Source: Erysipelotrichaceae bacterium (GTDB taxonomy: Bacteria; Bacillota_I; Bacilli_A; Erysipelotrichales; Erysipelotrichaceae). Taken from it: DNA of 44,558 bases. The position numbers were made by a program, and so were the translations under genes. Shown here one piece after another: positions 8,533 to 15,395 of the stretch (position 1 is the first letter of the stretch; each line of letters begins with the position of its first letter). The stretch covers positions 1 to 44,558 of the forward strand of contig JAFRAB010000052.1 of NCBI GenBank assembly GCA_017405675.1, written 5' to 3'. Below the pieces are notes generated by a model. It saw only the letters and a program-made list of their open reading frames with translations. It did not search any database and was not told the origin of the DNA.

Positions 8533-9225
8533 ATGAATTATCTGTTTGATTTGGACGATACCGTATACTATCAGGATCAGCCTTTCATTGATACCTATGA
8601 ATCAATGTTTGCTGACAGATTCAGTCTGGACCCTGGAAAGCTGTTTATTCAGTTCCGTGTTCACAGTGAGGAAACCTTTGCCCGGAGTGAGAAAAACGAA
8701 ATATCCATGGAAGACATGTATGTCTACCGCATCAGCGAAGCTTTCAGGGATCTGGGCGCTGAAATCACCCGAGAGGAAGCTTTGGAATTTCAGTATACCT
8801 ACGCTAACCTGCAGCATCAGCTGAAGCTGAATGATGGCATGAGAAAAATACTTGATTACTGTAAGGAACATAATATTTTTGTGTCTCTTATTACCAATGG
8901 ACCGTGGGAACATCAGCGTCAGAAAATCAATTCCCTGGGTCTGGGCGAATGGATAGATCTGGATAAGATACTTATTTCTTCAGAAGTCGGATTCCGCAAA
9001 CCGGGAAGAGAAATATACGACATGGCTGTCGAGAGATTCAATCTTGATCTTAATGAAACCTATTTTGTCGGCGACTCATTTGAAAATGACATAGCAGGTG
9101 CTCATAATGCCGGCTGGAAATCGATCTGGTTCAACCATCGACACAGAACCGTAGACTATGATTATACGGCTGATTATGAAGTATTCAACTATGATGAACT
9201 TCTGCAGTTAATTAAATCACTGTAA
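8533..9225 (+). CDS. HAD-superfamily hydrolase, YjjG/pyrimidine 5'-nucleotidase-like
   Basis: A 230-residue HAD phosphatase with all four motifs: I DLDDTVYY near residue 6, II LITNGPWEHQRQK, III Lys in GFRKPGREIY, and IV FVGDSFENDIAGAHNAGW. The helical cap between motifs I and II and the GDSFENDIAGA signature fit the YjjG/REG-2 branch, which dephosphorylates nucleoside monophosphates or sugar phosphates. The start is set by AGGAG nine bases ahead; a nearer ATG at 8528 is out of frame. It has its own promoter, lies divergent from dusB and convergent to the type VII operon, and shares the terminator after it. The substrate is inferred only at subfamily level. Confidence 0.88.
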   Translation: MNYLFDLDDTVYYQDQPFIDTYESMFADRFSLDPGKLFIQFRVHSEETFARSEKNEISMEDMYVYRISEAFRDLGAEITREEALEFQYTYANLQHQLKLNDGMRKILDYCKEHNIFVSLITNGPWEHQRQKINSLGLGEWIDLDKILISSEVGFRKPGREIYDMAVERFNLDLNETYFVGDSFENDIAGAHNAGWKSIWFNHRHRTVDYDYTADYEVFNYDELLQLIKSL

Positions 9226-9227
9226 CA

Positions 9228-9254
9228 AAAAAGACATATCTTATATGTCTTTTT
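9228..9254. terminator. Bidirectional intrinsic terminator between the HAD gene and the type VII operon
   Basis: AAAAAGACATAT (9228-9239) and ATATGTCTTTTT (9243-9254) form a 12-bp stem with a CTT loop and T-runs in both directions. It ends the HAD transcript on plus and the 12.5-kb operon on minus. A closely similar hairpin lies at 21943-21970. Confidence 0.9.
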
Positions 9255-9286
9255 AAATCCATAGTAGTTGATCCTGATATCATCAG

Positions 9287-11473
9287 TTATTTTGCCTGCT
9301 TAAGCGCATCTGCCAGCAAAAGCGGTTTCCCTGGATCCTGACCAACAGTTTTCGTAAACACTACAGGTATTACAGTTATCAGCACGCTATTTCCCTCAAC
9401 AGAAAAAGACCTCTGTTTGTTCAAGTCCTGTTCACTAAATGATTGCAAGCTTTCATATATATTTATCCGAGTTCCTGTTCCGTTACAGCCCGGACAGGTA
9501 ATCTTTTCCATGGATAACAGACGTTTATATACTTGACCTGTACCCGAACACTTTGCACATTTTCCTTCCACAGGAACTCTCAAAGTCAGAACCTTCTTTT
9601 CTGATACAGCTTTACTGTCTATTTCAAAAGGAATGAATACAAATCTTTCATTCTTAGGTATCGGCAGTGTCGGATTATAATGGGAAAATACCACGTCACA
9701 GCCAGGCAGTTTTTGTCTGAATTCACTGATAGGAGGAAACGCCTTTACCCCACAACCATCAATAATAAGATTTTTCAGAGTCTTCATGCTGAAAACAGGA
9801 GTGAGAATGGTTATCTTATTGTTGCCTACATCCAGTGTCTTAAGTTTCAGTCCCTTAATCGGAGAAAGATCTGTTATTTCCTGATCTCTTAATGAAAGAA
9901 CTGAAAGATTAGTAAAGAGGCGAAGATCTTCTATGTTTTTAATTGGAAAATCACTTTTATTTACGATCAGTGTTTTCAGTTTCAATACATCATCTAAGGT
10001 TATGGAACGATTCATAATCGTTGCATCCTTTTCGTTAAGCTCATTTCTTACAGCTTTCTCAAGGCCAGGATCATGGAACTGAATGACACGGTTTGTTTCA
10101 GGTGCCGCTTCTCTCTTTATTGATTCTGTTTTCTTCTGACTGACCTTCTGCTTAGAATCACTCTTAAAATTCACATTGAAAGAACATGCATCATCCTTAT
10201 AACCCCAGCTATCATCATTCGAATTGCTGGTTTTCTTATTGTTGCCGGAACCGGAATCCACAAACTGAATGAAAGACAGAACGGCCAGTTTATCTATCAT
10301 TCTGATTACTGAACATAAGGCCTTTCTGCCAATGTTCATTTCCCCATCTGCAGCTACGTTTGCAGGCATGTCACTGTTATGAATTATTCCATAGCCATAG
10401 TCCGACTTTGCGGCCAGCCCGGTATCCATTGCTGCAACAATATCAACCACAACATCCTGATATGTTTTCTGACTTTCCATTCTTTTCCCGATGGTACCAT
10501 AAGAAGATCCATATACTGTTTCACTTTTTTCCTGATACGGGTCAACAGTTTCTGTCTTTTCGGTTGCTGCTGTTCCATTAAGATCGGCCAGCATTTCAAA
10601 GGCTGACTGATAACGGTCAGATGGATTGAACGCACATGCCTTCAATATTATCCTCTTAAGCTTTTCTGAACCAAATAATGGATCCGGGAACCTTTCCCCA
10701 TTCATTCTCCTGCTCTTGGCTTTTTCTTCCTCAGACACCTTAGGGATGGCCGGTGGAAGAGGCAGGAAAGGAGTTCTTCTCTCGTTTAGTACCCAGTATA
10801 ATACAAGCCCAAGTGAATAAATGTCAGCGGTCTTACCATATGGCTTATTCATGTATACTTCCGGTGCCATGTATTTATATGTTCCAGCCATGGTACCGAC
10901 AGTTGTATGTTCCATTTCTCTGGCAATGCCAAAATCACCAAGCTTATAGTCACCTGTATCAGAGACGAAGATGTTTTCAGGCTTTATGTCACGGTGAACA
11001 ATGTTCCTGCTTTCACACAGTATCAGTGCATTGCAGATATCCTTAGCCATCCTGATGACCTTCTGCTCATCAGGACAGCCTGACTTTGGAAGTGTCTTCA
11101 TTAATGGCGTAAGCAGTTCCATCTTGATGTAGATGTCCCAGCCTATGCCATCCTGTTTTTCAACTATGCGGCAGTCATCACAGTAAACGACATTGGTGTT
11201 CCCTCTTAATTCATACATCAGTTCATATTCACGGCCGATGCTGTCCTTATGATCCTTAAGAACATTTATGATGGCTTCTCTGTCATAGCCGTCATTTCGG
11301 TATGAATCAACAATACTATCATCTTTTGGTAATGAAATATGCTTAACTGCTGCCTTTTCAGCAGAAGAAAACAGTTGTCGTTCAACTTCATAAACGGCAC
11401 CAAAACTGCCTCTGCCTATTACTTTAACTGTTTTCCAGCCTGGCCAGACTTCAGGTAACTGACTGTTTCCCAT
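9287..11473 (-). CDS. Ser/Thr protein kinase fused to leucine-rich repeats and a DnaJ-like zinc/C-terminal domain
   Basis: Numbered from the ATG at 11473, this 728-residue protein begins with a complete kinase domain: G-loop GRGSFGAVYEV, VAIK-type Lys in AAVKHISL, HRDIKPEN near 160, DFG near 179, and APE in KYMAPEVYM. A variable linker follows, then about three leucine-rich repeats (residues about 500-590: LSVLSLRDQEITDLSPI, LKTLDVGNNKI). The C-terminus (about 605-715) has two CXXCXGXG motifs, CAKCSGTG and CPGCNGTG, within beta-strand-like flanks resembling the DnaJ C-terminal domain; DnaJ normally has four. No TM segment and no J domain are seen. The ATG at 11473 is chosen for GGTGG nine bases ahead; an ATG at 11488 overlapping the phosphatase stop is the alternative. 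It is the last gene of the type VII operon, directly after its PP2C phosphatase. Confidence 0.9.
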   Translation of the reverse strand: MGNSQLPEVWPGWKTVKVIGRGSFGAVYEVERQLFSSAEKAAVKHISLPKDDSIVDSYRNDGYDREAIINVLKDHKDSIGREYELMYELRGNTNVVYCDDCRIVEKQDGIGWDIYIKMELLTPLMKTLPKSGCPDEQKVIRMAKDICNALILCESRNIVHRDIKPENIFVSDTGDYKLGDFGIAREMEHTTVGTMAGTYKYMAPEVYMNKPYGKTADIYSLGLVLYWVLNERRTPFLPLPPAIPKVSEEEKAKSRRMNGERFPDPLFGSEKLKRIILKACAFNPSDRYQSAFEMLADLNGTAATEKTETVDPYQEKSETVYGSSYGTIGKRMESQKTYQDVVVDIVAAMDTGLAAKSDYGYGIIHNSDMPANVAADGEMNIGRKALCSVIRMIDKLAVLSFIQFVDSGSGNNKKTSNSNDDSWGYKDDACSFNVNFKSDSKQKVSQKKTESIKREAAPETNRVIQFHDPGLEKAVRNELNEKDATIMNRSITLDDVLKLKTLIVNKSDFPIKNIEDLRLFTNLSVLSLRDQEITDLSPIKGLKLKTLDVGNNKITILTPVFSMKTLKNLIIDGCGVKAFPPISEFRQKLPGCDVVFSHYNPTLPIPKNERFVFIPFEIDSKAVSEKKVLTLRVPVEGKCAKCSGTGQVYKRLLSMEKITCPGCNGTGTRINIYESLQSFSEQDLNKQRSFSVEGNSVLITVIPVVFTKTVGQDPGKPLLLADALKQAK

Positions 11474-11487
11474 ATTTATTACCACCA

Positions 11488-12249
11488 TTAACTAATTCTA
11501 ATAACAATAACTGTTATGTTATCTTCTCCACCGTTTTCAAGTGCCACATCAACAAGCTTACTTACACACTCTTCAAGACTGCTGCCTGAAACCAATATAT
11601 CACGGATAACTGATTCATCAACCATGTCCGTCAGGCCATCACTGCATATCAGGAAAACATCTCCCCTGTTAACAGTTTCACTGCAGACATACGGTTCTAT
11701 CTGTACTGTTTCCGGATCGATTCCCAGATACTGTGTAAGCATAGGCTTTCTGTGCATTCTGTCATAGATATCGACATGATCCACAGATAACTGAACTAAC
11801 TCATTATCTTCCATCTTATAACATTTACTGTCGCCAATATTACAGCTCCAGAAGTATCCTTCATGGAAAAACAATGCTGCCATGGTCGTTCCCATTGCAT
11901 ATGAATCCAGCTTTTCACTTTCACTGAAAACCTTCTTATTCAGCCCCAAACATAGTTTCTCCAGTGAGGGAGTTATATCATAAGGATTTATTTCAAATAG
12001 TTCATCAACAGATGATGAAGCCACATGCGAAGCAACTTCCCCATAATCGCCGCCGCCCATACCGTCAAAGACCGCAAAAAACAGGTCTCCGGTCAGTTTT
12101 TCATTCATAGTAACAGGAACCTCAAGATTATGATGTTCCTGATTCATGAAACTACCGGCAAAATAGTAATTGTCTTCGTTATTGCTGCGCTTAGCCCCCA
12201 CATTACAGAGGCAGGCCGCTTCAATCATTCTGCTGCTTTTATGTAACAT
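11488..12249 (-). CDS. PP2C-family Ser/Thr protein phosphatase
   Basis: This 253-residue cytoplasmic phosphatase removes phosphate from Ser/Thr using two metal ions. The PPM motifs are all present: RSNNEDNYYF near residue 20, AVFDGMGGGDYGE near 80, GTTMAALFF, NIGDSKCYKM, LICSDGLTDMV near 205 and GGEDNITVIVI at the C-terminus. The length is that of a bare PP2C domain. Its start overlaps the DUF4176 stop by one base and its stop touches the kinase gene, so phosphatase and kinase are made together and form an antagonistic pair. The likely readers of their mark are the FHA domains of EssC in the same operon (inference). Confidence 0.95.
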   Translation of the reverse strand: MLHKSSRMIEAACLCNVGAKRSNNEDNYYFAGSFMNQEHHNLEVPVTMNEKLTGDLFFAVFDGMGGGDYGEVASHVASSSVDELFEINPYDITPSLEKLCLGLNKKVFSESEKLDSYAMGTTMAALFFHEGYFWSCNIGDSKCYKMEDNELVQLSVDHVDIYDRMHRKPMLTQYLGIDPETVQIEPYVCSETVNRGDVFLICSDGLTDMVDESVIRDILVSGSSLEECVSKLVDVALENGGEDNITVIVIRIS

Positions 12250-12524
12250 TATTCACTTTCTCCGAGAGCCTTTATTTCCAGTAGTTTTGCCCACGGTTCG
12301 AAGTCTTTTGAACGATATCCTTCAAAAATGATTTCAGCAATGTCATCCATCATGAAACCATACTGCATTGTAATATCCAGATTTCCCTCCGGATATGGCA
12401 CGCCGACATAATCAACGATTTTGCCTGGATAAATTGATGACTGCTGCAGATAACCAAAAATCATAACCGGCTTAGTTGCACCTTCTAACATAACAACTGA
12501 TCCAATTGGTAATATTCTATTCAT
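12249..12524 (-). CDS. DUF4176-family protein of type VII secretion loci
   Basis: A small protein of about 91 residues with ILPIGSVVMLEGATKPVMIFG near the start and YPEGN...YGFMMDDIAEIIFEGY later. This pattern is what I recall for DUF4176, a family of unknown function repeatedly found beside WXG100 secretion genes in Firmicutes. GAGGG eight bases before the ATG at 12524 supports that start over the ATG at 12530, which would be only two bases from it. It lies between the long WXG-like protein and the phosphatase, overlapping the latter by one base. No catalytic motif is apparent. Confidence 0.78.
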   Translation of the reverse strand: MNRILPIGSVVMLEGATKPVMIFGYLQQSSIYPGKIVDYVGVPYPEGNLDITMQYGFMMDDIAEIIFEGYRSKDFEPWAKLLEIKALGESE

Positions 12525-12538
12525 TTTCATATCCCTCT

Positions 12539-13657
12539 CTATTCTTCATACAATAAACTCTTCCAGATACGCTTTGACGCTTCTACTGGGCCGCCTGATT
12601 CAACCAGGAAATTCAGTGCATCTACATAACCGTCATATACTCCATCAAAAGCACTGCCATGCTCACTGTAATAGTTCCTGAAATACTCCCCAAGTTCATA
12701 ATCTCCTGTGACATTTCTTGCCATGTCTCCCAACATGATCTGGAAGGCATCAGAACCGCTTCTTGCTCCCTGGCTGGTATAATATTCACCAATTATCGGA
12801 AGATACTTAACATCATTAAATGCTATGTCCCCGCAAGTATCCAGTACAGGCTGAACACCGGTATTCCAGACATAACCGAATGCGTTCTTCATACTCGGAT
12901 CAAATGTAAGTTTTGCCTGTGCTTCCACTGAATCCAATACCAGATTTGTAAAATATTTTGTTTTAAATGATGTTTCATCCATACCCAGAAATCCTGCCGC
13001 TGTAAATGGATTTGTCTTAGGCAGATCAAGGATTTGTTTGACACCTGTTTTAACAAAACTTTTAGCGACTTCTTTTGCTCCGCCACTGATATCACCTTCT
13101 GATATCTTTTTCATAACCTTGTAAGCTTCAACATACTTCTTCGGGCTGTATGGCTTTTCTTCATCATCTGTTAAGTAATCTTCGAATTCAATGAATTTAT
13201 CAATTGCGAGTTTTACTAATGGATATGCATTCCAGTATGTATCCTCAAATCCGGCTAAAACATTGCTGAGGTCTTCCATATTACCCTTAAAATCATATCC
13301 AGATTCCTTCAGGATCTGTAAGAACTTATCAGCCAGATCCATGCCATTATAGGCAGGATCGCCTTTGTCACCAAAACCAAAACCAGCCAGTATCTGATTT
13401 GGCTCAAGGAATGACATTGCGCTAACTCTTGCGGCTGTAGAGCCATTCATCATCATATTAGCAATTGATAATAATGACTTTTTTGCACTCTGGATCTTGC
13501 CGATGAAGTTACCGGCAATGTTTTCGCTCCAGCTGTCATTAATGCCGTTTAAGGCATTAAGTAATTGTGTATTTAATGATTCATAGGCACTCTTAATACT
13601 GTTCATTTCTGAAGCCTGCGCTAAGAGTTCCTGAGGATTTAACTTAATATCTGCCAT
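12539..13657 (-). CDS. WXG100-like N-terminal domain protein with long C-terminal region, putative type VII substrate
   Basis: The first 90 or so residues of this 372-residue protein form two predicted helices around a central turn INDSWSENIAGNF, a WXG100-style hairpin with Trp-Ser-Glu instead of Trp-x-Gly. The remaining 280 residues are soluble, mixed helical and not similar to any toxin domain I know. It contains DYLTDDEEK, which holds a Y-x-x-x-D pattern like the type VII export signal, but not at the expected helix end. The start is supported by AGGTGA six bases ahead. By position and fold it may be a secreted effector or an accessory that presents substrates; the sequence does not decide between them. 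Confidence 0.7.
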   Translation of the reverse strand: MADIKLNPQELLAQASEMNSIKSAYESLNTQLLNALNGINDSWSENIAGNFIGKIQSAKKSLLSIANMMMNGSTAARVSAMSFLEPNQILAGFGFGDKGDPAYNGMDLADKFLQILKESGYDFKGNMEDLSNVLAGFEDTYWNAYPLVKLAIDKFIEFEDYLTDDEEKPYSPKKYVEAYKVMKKISEGDISGGAKEVAKSFVKTGVKQILDLPKTNPFTAAGFLGMDETSFKTKYFTNLVLDSVEAQAKLTFDPSMKNAFGYVWNTGVQPVLDTCGDIAFNDVKYLPIIGEYYTSQGARSGSDAFQIMLGDMARNVTGDYELGEYFRNYYSEHGSAFDGVYDGYVDALNFLVESGGPVEASKRIWKSLLYEE

Positions 13658-13667
13658 AGCTTTTCAC

Positions 13668-14114
13668 CTATAAAGATAACCCTTCCTTAAGTGACTGGAA
13701 ATTTACCATGTTGATGCTCTGGCTGGCAATGTTGTGACAGCCGTTAACGGCTGATTCAAATGTACCGGCAAAGCCTGTGCCACCAAATGTGCTCGGACTG
13801 ATAGACAGAATTCTGGCAATGATACCGTCAAGATTATTATGAGCATTCATGTTTTCCCTTTCAGTTTCATCAAAGATGTTTGAAGACTCCTTGATAGCAC
13901 TGTAGAAAGATGCAGAGTTACTCTGTATGACTCTGATTCTTTCCTTATTCATTCTGGTATAGTTGTTGATCTCATCTCTCTGCGGACAGATCCAGTCGTT
14001 ATGAATAGTGATCTGATTGAGCAGATTCATGGCTTCACTTATCTCGTTATTAGCTCTTTCAGCGATTGAAACTGAATTTCTTAATACATCTGTATCTATG
14101 TTTAGTACTCTCAT
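13668..14114 (-). CDS. WXG100-related helical protein
   Basis: A 148-residue, mostly helical protein. Residues 10-90 resemble a WXG100 hairpin with the turn at HNDWICPQRDEIN, where a single Trp is kept but the following Gly is not. The tail is glycine-rich (SPSTFGGTGFAGTFESAVNG) and then helical again. GAGGTGA six bases before the ATG gives a strong start. It lies 14 bases after the WXG100 gene and 10 bases before the long WXG-like gene, so the three are expressed together. It is probably a secreted partner that pairs with one of them; this is inference from the fold. Confidence 0.65.
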   Translation of the reverse strand: MRVLNIDTDVLRNSVSIAERANNEISEAMNLLNQITIHNDWICPQRDEINNYTRMNKERIRVIQSNSASFYSAIKESSNIFDETERENMNAHNNLDGIIARILSISPSTFGGTGFAGTFESAVNGCHNIASQSINMVNFQSLKEGLSL

Positions 14115-14128
14115 CTCATTTCACCTCA

Positions 14129-14425
14129 CTAAAATGAATTCCTGATCTTCTGGGCACACTGTGCATCAATGGCTGTGAAATCATTGTCAGCTTTATTGGC
14201 ATATTTCATGAATGATTCCAGTACATCAATCATTGATCTGGCCTGTTTCTGGTAGCCGCGCATCATTTCCACATATGAATCTGCTGCCTTGCCGCTCCAG
14301 GATGAACGTACCTGTTCAATGAGATTATTCAGTCTTGTATTCAGTTCTTCATAAGTCTCAATAGAGTTCTTCAGAGAACTGGTATTCTGTTCAAGATTAT
14401 CGTAATTAATTCTTATTCTTGCCAT
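14129..14425 (-). CDS. WXG100 family protein (EsxA-like)
   Basis: This 98-residue protein is the clearest WXG100 member: two amphipathic helices joined by RSSWSGKAADSY, with W-S-G near residue 43, and family-typical length. WXG100 proteins form four-helix dimers and are exported by EssC-type ATPases. A canonical Y-x-x-x-D/E signal is not visible in its C-terminal helix (YANKAD has one residue too many), so a partner may supply it. The neighbouring 103-residue protein does carry YEEMD, which suggests a heterodimer (inference). AAGGG eight bases before the ATG supports the start. Confidence 0.9.
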   Translation of the reverse strand: MARIRINYDNLEQNTSSLKNSIETYEELNTRLNNLIEQVRSSWSGKAADSYVEMMRGYQKQARSMIDVLESFMKYANKADNDFTAIDAQCAQKIRNSF

Positions 14426-14426
14426 A

Positions 14427-14738
14427 TTACATGCCCTTTCCCTGAACGATTTCTCTTCTTAATCTTTCATCCATTTCTTCGTAATATCTGACAGCCTGCT
14501 CAATTTTCTGAATGGATGTGTTCAGATTTTCATTGATCATGGTACTGATTTGATTTATCAGTCTTGTTGACTGTTCAACTATTGCACTTCCCGTTTCCCC
14601 GCTCATGCCGGATGCATTGGCTTTCAGGGATCTTAATGTATTAATTGACTCTTCAAGTTTGGCAATAGCCTGTCTGATCTTTCTCTGATCAGCTTCAGCT
14701 GCCTCTCTCTGAATTTTTATTTCATTTACTGTTGGCAT
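14427..14738 (-). CDS. WXG100-like small helical protein with YxxxD export motif
   Basis: About 103 residues, almost entirely helical, with a central turn at GMSGETGS where the usual Trp is missing. The second helix ends in YEEMDERL, giving Y-x-x-x-D, the known export signal of type VII substrates. The ATG at 14738 is preferred to the GTG at 14747 because AGGTG, overlapping the upstream stop codon, lies six bases ahead of it. It ends one base before the WXG100 gene starts. A signal-bearing partner for the EsxA-like protein is the simplest reading. Confidence 0.75.
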   Translation of the reverse strand: MPTVNEIKIQREAAEADQRKIRQAIAKLEESINTLRSLKANASGMSGETGSAIVEQSTRLINQISTMINENLNTSIQKIEQAVRYYEEMDERLRREIVQGKGM

Positions 14739-14747
14739 ATCATTCAC

Positions 14748-15368
14748 CTACTTTCCACAGGCAAATTCACATGCCTGCTGAACTGCTTTATTAAGCTCAA
14801 CTGCTTCCGGTTCACCGTTTTCACCGGCCTGCCAGATTGTTCCGTTCATGCACAGCCAGCTCTTTCTGTATGAGCCTGTATTTGCCTTGGCACAGATGAT
14901 TGAAACGATTTTTTCAATCTTTTCTTCATCAAATGTTCCATCTGTAGTCCTACCATAACCATTGAAGCATTCTTCAATAGCTTTTCTTAATTTATCCTGA
15001 CTGTATTCAGTAATAGTAAGCTTGTCTTCAACGCTGACCTTAGTGATCTTATCATTCAGAAAATGGAAATTACATTTGTCAAGTTCCCCGTCTCCAGGCT
15101 CTCCTGACATCAGTTTTGATTCTACTTCACCGAAGAATACAGGAACCAGCAGTTCACTGATTTCTTCACTCACTGAAACATTACCGCTGAAGTCTTCTTC
15201 CACATACCCCTTATCAGCTAACTGAGACAATGTTTCCTGTTCATGGACAGAATATCTCTTCTGAATATCAGGCATATGAGCAATGTACTCGTAATCAATG
15301 TACTTGGCTTCAAGTACAGTTCCCAGGAAATAAAGTTCCTGAGGTGATATTGTAAGTGTCTTTCCCAT
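14748..15368 (-). CDS. Hypothetical protein of the type VII operon
   Basis: A 206-residue soluble protein I do not recognise. The N-terminal 70 residues (TISPQELYFLGTVLEAKYIDY through LADKGYVEEDFSGN) look like a winged-helix-type module. The middle is beta-rich (KITKVSVEDKLTITEYSQDKL), and the C-terminal part contains WLCMNGTIWQAGENGEPEAVELN and ends in a Cys-bearing helix. It lacks a signal peptide and TM segments. A strong GAGGAGG lies five bases before the ATG. Its place between the Hsp70-GrpE-like protein and the WXG100 genes suggests a cytoplasmic substrate-handling role, comparable in position to EspG-type chaperones, but no sequence similarity to them can be claimed. Confidence 0.65.
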   Translation of the reverse strand: MGKTLTISPQELYFLGTVLEAKYIDYEYIAHMPDIQKRYSVHEQETLSQLADKGYVEEDFSGNVSVSEEISELLVPVFFGEVESKLMSGEPGDGELDKCNFHFLNDKITKVSVEDKLTITEYSQDKLRKAIEECFNGYGRTTDGTFDEEKIEKIVSIICAKANTGSYRKSWLCMNGTIWQAGENGEPEAVELNKAVQQACEFACGK

Positions 15369-15395
15369 AGTTTCCTCCTCACCAGGTTATTTATG

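Noticed and set aside
9287..11473. The kinase as an EssB (YukC) orthologue
   Set aside because: EssB is a short pseudokinase with a TM segment. This protein has an intact HRD/DFG kinase and no TM segment, so it is only a possible functional counterpart.
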